64,000 nucleotides of DNA from Mucinivorans hirudinis (GTDB lineage: Bacteria > Bacteroidota > Bacteroidia > Bacteroidales > Rikenellaceae): contig HG934468.1 of NCBI GenBank assembly GCA_000723505.1, positions 528,798 to 592,797 on the forward strand. The letters run 5' to 3'. Positions 1 through 8,989 of this stretch are shown one piece after another. A program made the position numbers and the translations under genes. Position 1 is the stretch's first letter. Each line of letters opens with the position of its first letter. The notes under the pieces are model-generated. The model was given only the letters and a program-made list of their open reading frames with translations. It was not told the DNA's origin and did not search any database.

Positions 1-1
1 A

Positions 2-1171
2 CATCCCGATTTTATGGAGGATATTACCGATGCTTACGAATCGGCTTACACCATAATGCTCAACCTCAATAAGACGTGGGTACAGAAGCAGGGCGATTTC
101 TTCGTCGAATCTCCTATCATTCTGTTTGCCAGTATTATATGGTATTTGAAAATCTATGAAAACGGAAAATATTGCACTTTTCCGCACGCCATTGAGTTTC
201 TGAACCGTCGTTACGAGGATATTTTCCCGATTTTGACCTCTTATCCCGACCTCGAAAACTACCTTTCTCCCTTTATGGATGCGTGGTTGGGCGGAGCTGC
301 CGAGCAGCTCCAAGGGCAGATAGCATCGGCGAAAATTCCGCTATCCCGTATGATTTCGCCGCAACTCTATTGGGTGATGTCCGACAGCGAATTTACCCTC
401 GATATTAACAACCCCGAAGAGCCTAAGATACTGTGCGTGGGCAATAATCCCGACCGCCAGAATATCTATGGGGCGGCTCTCGGGCTGTATAACTCCCGTA
501 TCGTGAAGCTGATTAATAAGAAAGGGCAGTTGAAAAGTTCGGTTATCATTGATGAGTTGCCAACCATCTATTTCAAGGGGTTGGATAATCTTATCGCCAC
601 GGCACGTTCCAACAAGGTTGCCGTCTGTCTGGGCTTTCAAGATTTCAGCCAGTTGGTGCGTGACTATGGCGACAAGGAAGCCAAAGTCGTGATGAACACC
701 GTTGGCAATATCTTCTCCGGACAAGTGGTAGGCGAAACCGCCAAGAACCTATCCGAGCGTTTCGGCAAGGTGTTGCAGAAACGCCAATCCATCACCATCA
801 ACCGCCAAGATAAGTCCACATCCATCAATACCCAGATGGATAGCCTGATTCCGCCGAGCAAGATTTCGGGCTTGACACAGGGTATGTTTGTCGGCTCGGT
901 GTCGGATAACTTCACGGAACGCATCGAGCAGAAGATTTTCCACTGCGAGATTGTCGTGGATGCCGACAAGGTGAAGCGAGAGGAGTTCGCCTACAAGAAA
1001 ATCCCCATCATTACGGATTTCACCGATGCCGATGGCAACGACCGGATGAAGGAGCAGATTCAAGAGAACTACAACCGCATCAAAGCGGAGGTAAAGCAGA
1101 TTGTCGCCGAAGAGCTGCAACGCATCGCTGATGACCCTGAGCTTTCGCACCTGATTCAGAATAGGGAATAA
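2..1171 (+). CDS. Conjugation coupling protein (MobC/TraG type), C-terminal part
   Basis: The reading frame is open to the first base of the window, so the start lies outside and only the last ~390 residues are seen. The Walker B-like stretch SSVIIDELPT, followed by TARSNKVAVCLGFQDFSQL and the STINTQMD-type region, fits the ATPase of type IV coupling proteins found with Bacteroides mobilisation genes, which bring relaxase-bound DNA to the mating channel at the inner membrane. The Walker A and membrane segments would be in the missing part. It converges on rteC with a strong hairpin between. Backbone gene of the conjugative transposon. The family assignment is good; whether to call it mobC or traG is less certain. 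Confidence 0.85.
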   Translation, partial: HPDFMEDITDAYESAYTIMLNLNKTWVQKQGDFFVESPIILFASIIWYLKIYENGKYCTFPHAIEFLNRRYEDIFPILTSYPDLENYLSPFMDAWLGGAAEQLQGQIASAKIPLSRMISPQLYWVMSDSEFTLDINNPEEPKILCVGNNPDRQNIYGAALGLYNSRIVKLINKKGQLKSSVIIDELPTIYFKGLDNLIATARSNKVAVCLGFQDFSQLVRDYGDKEAKVVMNTVGNIFSGQVVGETAKNLSERFGKVLQKRQSITINRQDKSTSINTQMDSLIPPSKISGLTQGMFVGSVSDNFTERIEQKIFHCEIVVDADKVKREEFAYKKIPIITDFTDADGNDRMKEQIQENYNRIKAEVKQIVAEELQRIADDPELSHLIQNRE

Positions 1172-1177
1172 TATGAT

Positions 1178-1204
1178 AACGGGAGGCGATGACAGCCTCC
1201 CGTT
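1178..1204. terminator. Bidirectional hairpin terminator between coupling protein and rteC
   Basis: A perfect 10-bp stem (AACGGGAGGC and GCCTCCCGTT) with a 7-nt loop lies 6 bp after one stop codon and 2 bp before the other. It is placed to end both convergent genes. Confidence 0.75.
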
Positions 1205-1206
1205 CT

Positions 1207-2058
1207 CTATTTCTTACGCTTGCGTTCCTTATCTTCGTCCCGCTCCATTCGCTGATTGAGCCGCTCTCGCATCTTATCCAGAAAGTAGGTGCGGCTATCA
1301 TCCTTACGCCTCTTCATATCAACATAGGCACTGTAACAATCCTTAATATCCACCCCGAGCACAGCTCCGACAAAGGCGGCAAGCTCATTGATGGAGGTGT
1401 CGCCGTTGTTGATGCACTTCATCTCGTCAAGTCCGTATATCAGCTCCGCCAATTCGATAATCGAACCCGTCCAACGATACGAACCCTGCATCAAAGCGAC
1501 ACTATTGCCCCCTTGCAGGCAGGTGCGGCGATGGGAGAGAAAGGCATATAGCATCTCCATAGAGATAATGCGGGCGACAAGGTGGTCGTAGCCTGTGGAG
1601 AACTCCGGGTTGTCGTCAAAGGGGCATACATCCACATCAATTACACTCTCTTGCCGCCCCCGCAGGAAGTAGTGGCTATCCATATGCGTAGCTCCGCTGC
1701 GGTAGTATTGGAAAAATGGCAGATGGCGGTCAAAGAATCGTTTCAGCTCCCCCTGCTGTTTTTGATAGTATTCGTCCAACTCGCTCTCATCCACGGGGCG
1801 TTGGCTCTCGATGCGTAGAATCTTATAGAAATAGAGTAGCCGACCCAGCAAAGTCGGCTTGTAATACTTGAAAAATTGCACCTCGTCCGACTCCGTTTCG
1901 AGAGGGTGGGACAAAAGATGCTGCTTAATTTCACTTAGCTTCTCCTTCAAGAGGTGAATCATCTCCTTGCAATCGTTGATGATTTGTCTCCCGTTCAGGT
2001 CGATGGTTGTCATCCTTGCATCCACCTGCTGCATAATTGTGGTGTACTTTTTTTGCAT
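1207..2058 (-). CDS. rteC: RteC family regulator of conjugative transposon excision
   Basis: 283 residues, matching the RteC family in length and in general pattern (N-terminal helical region, central YYRSGATHMDSHYFLRG stretch, C-terminal KRRKDDSRTYFLDKMRERL basic helix). In CTnDOT, RteC is made after tetracycline induction through RteA/RteB and activates the excision operon by binding upstream of it. No rteA, rteB or tetQ is visible here, so the trigger in this element is unknown. ATG start with an AT-rich leader and no clear Shine-Dalgarno, usual for Bacteroidota. Confidence 0.9.
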   Translation of the reverse strand: MQKKYTTIMQQVDARMTTIDLNGRQIINDCKEMIHLLKEKLSEIKQHLLSHPLETESDEVQFFKYYKPTLLGRLLYFYKILRIESQRPVDESELDEYYQKQQGELKRFFDRHLPFFQYYRSGATHMDSHYFLRGRQESVIDVDVCPFDDNPEFSTGYDHLVARIISMEMLYAFLSHRRTCLQGGNSVALMQGSYRWTGSIIELAELIYGLDEMKCINNGDTSINELAAFVGAVLGVDIKDCYSAYVDMKRRKDDSRTYFLDKMRERLNQRMERDEDKERKRKK

Positions 2059-2151
2059 TAATTTTCTCTAAAATAATTTCGGTGCAAAGTTAAGAACAAC
2101 ATAATTATTGGCTTTTACATATCCTTTGACAATATTTTCACATTGTGATAT

Positions 2152-3061
2152 TCACTTGGATTCGACCTCTTGATTTTCCAGAAATATTAAGCGCAGCTTA
2201 CTGGGAGTGCCTCCCAGATGCTGTTTGCAGAAAGTTGTAAAGTGGGCATTCGACGAGAAATTAAACTCGTCAATAATATCAGTGAATGTTATGTGTGTCT
2301 TAGATAACCTGTATTTGATATGTTCAGCTTTTTTCATCATCAGCCATTTATAGGGAGAGACTCCGAACTCTTGCTTGAACAACTTGCGGAAATTATGCAG
2401 CCCGTAACCGCACATCTCAGCCAACTTTTCCGTATATTCGGCTTTACGATAATGCGTAAGTACCAAACTTTTGAATGGTACTTGTTCGTCGGTCATAGGG
2501 TGGAAAAATGAGCGGAGTTGGTCTGAATGAAAATAGCGAGTAAACCACCATACGAACTCTTTGTGTTTCAAAAACCAAATAGGAAGGTCGTATTTATCGT
2601 CGCAAATGTAGGACTCCACGCTGCTCATCAGCCCCCGCACGGAGTCGGGAGCGATGAGTTTACAACGATAGATTTCATTATCTATACGTCTATGGCTGTA
2701 AAGGAACGATAGAATGCAATTTTCTACTGCATACCGTATTATTGAACGTATGGAAAAAAAGCGACACATCACTCAATGCCTCGCCACTATATTCACTCGT
2801 GCGGGGGATGAACATTATCTCTCCTGCGCACAAGGTCTCATTATGGAATAGTGTACTGTTTATACGCGCACGACCTGAACGACAATAAATCAGGTGATTC
2901 GCATTTATATTACTGTTATGAATGGCTACTCCTGCTTGATAATTTCTAATTTCAAAATGACAATCGGTGGGGGTTTCACTACAAAGTGTGGGATTATAAT
3001 TAAATATCATATACTTTTGCGAACAAAAATCGGGCGTTACTTTTACAAACTCCAATAGCAA
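2152..3061 (-). pseudogene. AraC-family regulator split by a frameshift
   Basis: Two overlapping open frames on the minus strand make one protein of about 300 residues. The first (3061 to 2690) is an N-terminal sensor/cupin-like domain. The second (2772 to 2152) carries the AraC-type double helix-turn-helix, with KLAEMCGYGLHNFRKLFKQE and FNFSSNAHFTTFCKQHLG at its end. Going from the first to the second frame needs a +1 shift, most simply one extra T in the seven-T run (A7 on the plus strand, 2754-2760). Each half is otherwise intact, so the loss is recent, a sequencing error, or reversible by slippage. It lies between rteC and the cargo and may have been its regulator. Confidence 0.75.
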
Positions 3062-4263
3062 CCAACTGCCGGAACTTACGTGTTTAACTAAACTTGCAAA
3101 CTTAGCACAAGAACATTGAGCTTACTTGGTTTCGTGTGAGAAAGAGATTATTTACTGGGTCATACCGTCGCCGTACTTGTATGTGGTTGATGTTTCCTAT
3201 CGCAAAATTACTACTTCCGGGGAATTATCCCCTATTTCTTATAAAGTTTTTTTTGTCGGTCAGTAATATAAAAATATACTGGTCTCCATTTTTCTATCCC
3301 TCTAAACATTTTGTTCTGTAAAGTTTTATCCTTGATAAGCTCTGCCAACTTTTCCTTTGCACTTTCAAGAGAATGAACCTCTACTCCCCAATCATCGACT
3401 AAAGGATAGTAACATCCGTCTGTTGTCGGGTCTAAAACAAATGGAATAGAGTTGTGAACAAGACTTTCGATAATTGTGGAGGAGAATATAGAGACAGAAA
3501 TCAGTGTTCTTTCAAAAACCTCATATAAAGGAATATCCGATACAAATTCGACATTGTTCATTTGCTCAAATTTTAGCTTTTGCTCTGTACGCAATCTATA
3601 CTCAGGATGTTCTCTAATTAGAACTATAACATTAGAGTGCTGAATTGCGATATAGCGGGCAAGTTGAAGTAGTTGGTCAAAATAATCATCGTCCGAAATA
3701 ATTATCGGAGCTTGTAAAAAGAAGGTTACAGCATTGCCAATCTTGCACTTACAAATCGAATATGGATAGCACCCCGTTTCAAATTTTACAGCAGGGTTGT
3801 ATCTGCGCCACAATTCATTAAATTCCTCTCCCCAAGTGATGAATCTATCGTAACCCATATCTCTGAAACGTGTGTGCATCACAGATGGCCAACCTTGCTG
3901 ATAACATACCGTCTCGATGGATTGTGGGCGACAAACTGCTGCAAGTATCTCGGTTTCAAAATGACACCCCTCCATTACCATTACTTGTTGCGGTTTCAAA
4001 ACATTTATCAGCATCGTAAAAAGATTCGCATATTCAAAAACCGCTGTAAAACAACGCTCTAAATAGCTGTTATGGATATATCTGTCTGATAGAAAGCTAA
4101 GTTCCAATACCGTGAAATTACCGTCAGCAAAAATGGATTTTTCGGTATCGAAATTGCATAACATTAAAACGGAGCTATCATTTTGTGATATAATCGGTAT
4201 CCAAAGGTCTATTTGTCGTGCATTCATACAAAAGACAACTATCGTTCCTTTGTACTGCCTTAG

Positions 4264-6415
4264 CCCAACTTCAACGTAATATGTATGCAAATCCTCTGTT
4301 CTTTAAGCCTTATCTGTTTTTGGCTTTCTGCGTGGGTACTACAGATTTTTCAATTCGGAGGTGGTGGTGCAGTTTTGATTGTGTGTCGTCTAAATGGTAT
4401 GGGGTTGTATCCGAGGATTCGATATAGTTCCGAGGCGGCATCTGTGGGGTCCGAACAGATGCGTAGTTCTATTTGTTCTCCGAGTGCGTTTTCTGCTTTG
4501 GTGGTAATAGCCTTTTGGGTGGATAGAATGCGCTTTAATTCAGTCCAGTAATGAGTTATGCCTTGTAACTTTAGTTTGTGTCGAACTGTGTTTACAATCC
4601 AGTATGATAGTAGTCCGAAGAATAGATGGGCATCGGAGTTGTTATCTGTCTGATGGTAGATGGGGCGCAATTCCAGGTCTGTTTTGAGTTGCCGGTTTGA
4701 TGTCTCTATCTCTCTAATCAAGTTATAGTACTCCCACGTAGTTCGCTCGTCAAGGGTGGCTATGTTGGTGCGCAGGAAGTATGTGCCAAAGCGTTGCTCA
4801 GTCTCTTCTTGGCTGATTTTGATTTGCCAGCGGATATCTGACATGTGTTCGGGATTCTCACCCGAGCGGATGTAGTCTATTTGGTAATACTTGGATACAG
4901 AGGGGTATTTACCGAGTGCACGTCCAACACGCTCCACCACCTTGTCGTATCTCTTTGTGCCTCCTTTTGCCGTAAGAGCGTTGCGTGCCTTTGTGAGTTC
5001 AAGCTCGAAACGCTCTCGCCACTGTTGGTTCATGGAATGTTCGGTCATTGCTTTGGCGGGGGAGGTAATGCGAAGGTAGAAGTCGCCTCCCTCCCGGTGC
5101 TCGACTTGGGCTATAGTAATGGGACGCTTGCGACTATCAAATACCGTAACAGAGCGACCTTCCTCTTTGAGAGTATAATCTTTGAGCTTGGTTCTGCTGA
5201 CACAAAGGTAATTATATCCTCGTTCTTTGAGCAATCCGAGATTGGCTTCCGTGGCTATTCCTGCATCGATGACCACCATAACTTTCTGTTGGGGGTTTGT
5301 CGAGACCGGATTCTTCGAGATAATGCCCTCCACCATCGCCGGTAGTGAATCGGGGTCGGCTGTGTTGCCGGCAAGGATTGAACTGTATCGGATAAAGCCT
5401 TCAGTATTGATTGCCAAGGCGAGGACAAGAAGGCGACAGTCTGAGCGTTTCTCCTTCGAGCGACCAAACTTTGCCTTCTTTGAGCCTGTCTTGCTACCCT
5501 CGAAATAGAAGTTGGTCAAATCGAAGAGCATCACCCGGTTAGTGAGATTAAACAACGAGTCGGTGCGAGAGCACAGATGACGCTCTAGCTTGTCTTTCAA
5601 GGCATAAAGCGATGGAGCAGCCGCATATACCTCGCGCTGAGTCGGGCAGTCGCCAAACTGACCCGTCAGAAGCTCCATTGCGGCAGAATTCTCGTCGAGT
5701 ATACGTAGTGCCGCCCATTCCGATGGGGAATATACAGTCCGGATAATCAAGGATGCCAGTGTAGAATTTATCTTACGCTCCGACCATCCTTCGCGTCGCA
5801 GAAATGTGTCGAGCTGTAGTTCGCGTATCGCCTGAAGGCATACATTCTCTGCACCTGCCTCACGTGCATCTGTATGCTGTATTGTGTTGACATCTATTAA
5901 TTTGCGGGCTTTGCGTTCTGCCTCATCATAACTTGCCCGTGCGGAATCAATCTTGCCGCTACCCTTTATCTGACTCCAAAACTTCTCGATGTATCCACGA
6001 ACCTTTTCACTGTACTCTCCTCTGGGATCGGCAGTAAACATCGCCTGCTGAGCTGGGATATACGCACTCTGCTCCATCATATAGGTCAGACCGCGGCGAA
6101 TCTGCACAATCTCATCGCTACACAAATCGGGAAGGTAACCCGGAGTCAACATTACACGGGTATGCACACGTCCTATAACGTCACGGAAGGACTCCTTGAT
6201 TTTATAATAAGGGAGTTCCCTGCCGTGCTCGGGGCTCAAGCGTATGTTCGATGTGAAGTACATGCCCGCTAAGGTACAACATAAAATTTACTCCCGTGGG
6301 TATTACAAAGCACTTCACCAAATAAGCATCTTCTGAAAATCAACTCAATAGTATGAAATCACCCCCGTTTTTGAGCAAAAAAACACCGAAAAAACTTTTT
6401 GGCGTTGAAGTTGGG
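4264..6415 (-). mobile_element. IS1634-like insertion sequence, left copy
   Basis: 2,152 bp bounded by perfect 13-bp inverted repeats CCCAACTTCAACG and CGTTGAAGTTGGG. Flanked by TTAG at 4260-4263 and 6416-6419, a 4-bp target duplication that reads CTAA in the transposase direction. It carries one transposase gene on the minus strand. It splits the sialyltransferase-like gene. The copy at 38222-40373 has the same length and nearly the same sequence. Confidence 0.9.
4350..6263 (-). CDS. IS1634-like (IS4 superfamily) transposase, left copy
   Basis: 637 residues, intact. The central part has the DDE-type pattern: FDLTNFYFEG (first Asp region), then GRSKEKRSDCRLLVLALA, then VVIDAGIATEANL (second Asp) and a C-terminal Y-(2)-R-(3)-E-(6)-K type stretch around YNLIREIETSNRQLKTDLELRPIYH. 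A long insertion between the second Asp and the Glu is typical of the IS1634 group. It differs from the right-hand copy at two residues that I can see (Leu/Val at 9, Lys/Glu near 87). Both copies look functional. Confidence 0.88.
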   Translation of the reverse strand: MYFTSNIRLSPEHGRELPYYKIKESFRDVIGRVHTRVMLTPGYLPDLCSDEIVQIRRGLTYMMEQSAYIPAQQAMFTADPRGEYSEKVRGYIEKFWSQIKGSGKIDSARASYDEAERKARKLIDVNTIQHTDAREAGAENVCLQAIRELQLDTFLRREGWSERKINSTLASLIIRTVYSPSEWAALRILDENSAAMELLTGQFGDCPTQREVYAAAPSLYALKDKLERHLCSRTDSLFNLTNRVMLFDLTNFYFEGSKTGSKKAKFGRSKEKRSDCRLLVLALAINTEGFIRYSSILAGNTADPDSLPAMVEGIISKNPVSTNPQQKVMVVIDAGIATEANLGLLKERGYNYLCVSRTKLKDYTLKEEGRSVTVFDSRKRPITIAQVEHREGGDFYLRITSPAKAMTEHSMNQQWRERFELELTKARNALTAKGGTKRYDKVVERVGRALGKYPSVSKYYQIDYIRSGENPEHMSDIRWQIKISQEETEQRFGTYFLRTNIATLDERTTWEYYNLIREIETSNRQLKTDLELRPIYHQTDNNSDAHLFFGLLSYWIVNTVRHKLKLQGITHYWTELKRILSTQKAITTKAENALGEQIELRICSDPTDAASELYRILGYNPIPFRRHTIKTAPPPPN

Positions 6416-6705
6416 TTAGAAAGTCGTAATTAGTAAAGTCGTCATTATGAATTAATTTTGCTGTATCGTCATCGGCAATTCCGTATTTTTGGGATAACAA
6501 TAATAATATTTCAGATTTTAGTTCTGAAACAGATACTCCTTGTTTTCTACATTTGTTATAATATTCACGTGTTCCGTCCAATATTAATTTAGACCACAGA
6601 GTATTTTTAACAGCCTTGTTTGCGGATGTTTTGCCGAGAAGCATAAATCGTTCCTTTTGAGAAACGAACTCAAATAATATATCATCGAGCGTATCAAGAT
6701 ATTCC

Positions 6706-7374
6706 CTATAATAATCCATATTCAATAAATGTTTCAGCCATTGCAAAGTCAATGAGATTGTCGATATCTAAAGCTGTCGTTTCGCTTATCTCTACAACTT
6801 CCGCCGGTGATGTTATAAGTTGCTTTGATTGTTCGATTGACGATATTTTGGAGGCATAGAATGCTCCGGCTTCAAGCAACAACCCTTCGTAATCTTGACG
6901 ACGAGGTTTGTTACTCCACGAATAGTCTAACGGCACACCTTCACTACTCCACCTAAAACGCTTTGAACGGTAACAGGCGACAACAGACACCTTGTCTGTT
7001 TGCCCAATAACAGCACACAATTTTTTAATCTCCTCTTGTCTTGTAAATGGCGATGTTGCTTGAAATAGCACAAACCAGTCGCCACCGGCGTATGATTTAG
7101 TCGATAAAAATTCCATAACAACATCTATCGTAGGCGATAGGTCTGTCGCACTTTCACTACTTCGGTCAAAGAGAGATACCGTTGGGTAGCTATCCCCAAG
7201 AATAGAACGTACACAATCGCAATCGGTCGCCACCCATATCTCGTCAAACTCCGAGCAAGATATGACCGTACCGAGTATCCAACAAAACAGAGGCTTACCT
7301 CGTAACACTTTGGTGTTTTTCCCTTCAATCCCTTTACTTTGAGCCCGAAGGGGTATAAAAGCAATCTTTTTCAT
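6706..7374 (-). CDS. neuA: CMP-sialic acid synthetase (acylneuraminate cytidylyltransferase)
   Basis: 222 residues from the chosen start. The N-terminal IPLRAQSKGIEGKNTK matches the nucleotide-binding signature of CMP-Neu5Ac/CMP-Kdo type cytidylyltransferases, followed by WVATDCD and FVLFQATSPF as in NeuA. The enzyme would activate sialic acid (or a related nonulosonic acid) with CTP. The start is set by an ATGA overlap with the stop of the upstream glycosyltransferase; a second ATG 12 bp further upstream is in frame but less likely. No neuB or neuC is in the window, so free sialic acid would have to come from elsewhere. The downstream partner gene is broken by an IS. Confidence 0.85.
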   Translation of the reverse strand: MKKIAFIPLRAQSKGIEGKNTKVLRGKPLFCWILGTVISCSEFDEIWVATDCDCVRSILGDSYPTVSLFDRSSESATDLSPTIDVVMEFLSTKSYAGGDWFVLFQATSPFTRQEEIKKLCAVIGQTDKVSVVACYRSKRFRWSSEGVPLDYSWSNKPRRQDYEGLLLEAGAFYASKISSIEQSKQLITSPAEVVEISETTALDIDNLIDFAMAETFIEYGLL

Positions 7375-8108
7375 TTTCCACGGCATATTTCAAGTAAAGT
7401 CTTCAGAGCATCTATTTTGATTTGACTGTTGAAGTACCTGCTATTCTCGCCTATTGGATGCCAAAGATGATAAATTGCCCCTTGGGTGCGCAGGACTCTG
7501 TAACCGAGAATCTCCCACCGTTTATAACGCTCCAAGTCCTCCGGTGCCCAAGCTATGAAACGTTCGTTCTCTCCGCCTGCTTGTGTGTAGGCTTCTCTTC
7601 TGACCACAAACGCTCCGCCGCAGGAGTGGTGTCCAAAGACTAAATGGTGATTATCTCTATTTTGGGTTAGAATCTTTTCGTCTCTGCTCTGCAAAAACTC
7701 CTCAAGCAACGAGCCGTATACATTGTAAAACCGACCATCGTAGGGATAGACCATATCAGCACTATTACTTCTGAGCAGCTCCAAAGCGTCATCAAACTGC
7801 TCCAAAGGAACAATCACATCCGAATCCCAGACACCGAGAAGCTTGGTATCTGCCAAGCTATTCAAAATATTGATATACTTTGTTCGGTGGAAAAGAGGGT
7901 TGCAATCCTCGACAAAGACTTTACGTACACCTTCGTAGTTATCTGTCTTGGGAACTATATCGGCTTCAAGAACTATAATTTTCAATCCTTCAAGCTCTCG
8001 CAACCGGTTCAGCACAAAATTCAGATTTCGCAGCCGCTCTGCCGAATCTATGCGAACGGGGATTACGATGGTTAGGTCAGAGTAATGTTTCAGATTTGGA
8101 GATTCCAT
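7371..8108 (-). CDS. GT7-like galactosyltransferase
   Basis: 245 residues. The start TIVIPVRIDSAERLRNLNFV and the later CGGAFVVRREAY and WAPEDLERYKRW match the GT-A family related to beta-1,4-galactosyltransferases (GT7 C-terminal domain, usually G-W-G-x-E-D). VWDSDVIVP supplies the DxD. It is a clear paralogue of domain 3 of the 997-residue fusion; nucleotide identity is very high near the N-terminal end. The GWGAED of that domain reads AWAPED here, so the acceptor pocket may differ. It is followed by neuA with an ATGA overlap. Likely transfers Gal or GalNAc to a GlcNAc-type acceptor; sugar not provable from sequence. Confidence 0.78.
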   Translation of the reverse strand: MESPNLKHYSDLTIVIPVRIDSAERLRNLNFVLNRLRELEGLKIIVLEADIVPKTDNYEGVRKVFVEDCNPLFHRTKYINILNSLADTKLLGVWDSDVIVPLEQFDDALELLRSNSADMVYPYDGRFYNVYGSLLEEFLQSRDEKILTQNRDNHHLVFGHHSCGGAFVVRREAYTQAGGENERFIAWAPEDLERYKRWEILGYRVLRTQGAIYHLWHPIGENSRYFNSQIKIDALKTLLEICRGK

Positions 8109-8125
8109 ATATACCGCAAATGAGG

Positions 8126-8989
8126 TTAGTTAATTAGGAAATATCGTGCTGTGTCATATTCGTTAAGTTGCGCCCAGATTATATTCAAAGGGTTCAGAAA
8201 GTACAAGATTCTTCGTTTCTCTCGCAAGATAAATGGTAGTTGCTTCTGATAGTATCCCTCATTAATACAATTAATAATTGTTTCGATGGATTCCTCGATT
8301 CGCATTACATCTATACGGGTGAATGCGCGATGGTCAATATATTGTTCAACGTTACTGCAACCATCATAAAAACAATATGATTCTCCGACAACAGCGTCAA
8401 GCAGTTTTTCGGTGAAATATCCGTTGAGAAAAGAATTCTCACAGTTAATATGATATTCATACGGTATTATACCATCGTATTTGATTTTAAGCTCACCACG
8501 ATAATTGCCCATTTGTGCAAACACACTACCAGTATATTGTTTGCCGTAAATATCCAAACCTTCGGCAACCAAACTGTCAAATGCAGCCAAAAACGTCAAT
8601 CTTTTGCGATGTCCATCCAAATATACCAATTCACTTGTTACTGATGATGCTAACTTTGTTTTATTTCCAAAAACTCCGACCTTTATTACCTCGTTTTTGT
8701 TTGGATAATCTATCCACCAAGGCAATGGCAAATACATCTGACATACAACATCTGCACAATTACGATGGTGATGCGATGATGGAGGCTCGGTCAAAAAACA
8801 TATTGCATCCGATGGATTGAAATTGCGGCACTGATGCCAAGGCGCAGTCAATACCACCACCACATCAAAATCATCGCCATTGATGAATTCTATGTTTTTC
8901 CACACCGTACTGCCAAAACCATAACAGCGTATTGTCTCCAAGAGCGAGGCATCGTCTTGCCAAAAACAGGTGGCATACACTTTAATCAT
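8126..8989 (-). CDS. GT10 family fucosyltransferase-like protein
   Basis: 287 residues. The diagnostic GT10 signature is at about residues 183-199 (CENSFLNGYFTEKLLDA), followed by CFYDG and an N-V-E-Q-Y-ID stretch. GT10 enzymes are alpha-1,3/1,4-fucosyltransferases that make Lewis-type epitopes from GDP-fucose. The N-terminal acceptor half is short and divergent, with FLTEPP at about 65-70. The start overlaps the stop of the upstream fused glycosyltransferase as ATGA, so the two are translationally coupled. The usual Pro-Val in vPv.G is replaced by YCFYDG, so specificity could differ. Confidence 0.8.
   Translation of the reverse strand: MIKVYATCFWQDDASLLETIRCYGFGSTVWKNIEFINGDDFDVVVVLTAPWHQCRNFNPSDAICFLTEPPSSHHHRNCADVVCQMYLPLPWWIDYPNKNEVIKVGVFGNKTKLASSVTSELVYLDGHRKRLTFLAAFDSLVAEGLDIYGKQYTGSVFAQMGNYRGELKIKYDGIIPYEYHINCENSFLNGYFTEKLLDAVVGESYCFYDGCSNVEQYIDHRAFTRIDVMRIEESIETIINCINEGYYQKQLPFILREKRRILYFLNPLNIIWAQLNEYDTARYFLIN

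Larger units (their letters stand above)
3232..6719 (-). pseudogene. Sialyltransferase-like GT-B glycosyltransferase split by an IS
   Basis: Removing the IS at 4264-6415 and one copy of its 4-bp duplication joins 6719-6416 to 4259-3232 in one frame: the N-terminal part ends NYDFL and continues RQYKGTIVV, giving about 450 residues. The C-terminal part looks like a GT-B fold. It has MEG, then REHPEYR, then VSIFSSTIIES, which resemble the D/E-D/E-G, HP and S/T-S motifs of bacterial sialyltransferases (GT38/GT52/GT80). Its start overlaps the end of the CMP-sialic acid synthetase gene by 14 bp, which supports a sialyl acceptor role. The IS supplies new ATGs, so the 3' part is open from 4290. Function inferred; a related capsule-type transferase is possible. 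Confidence 0.6.
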
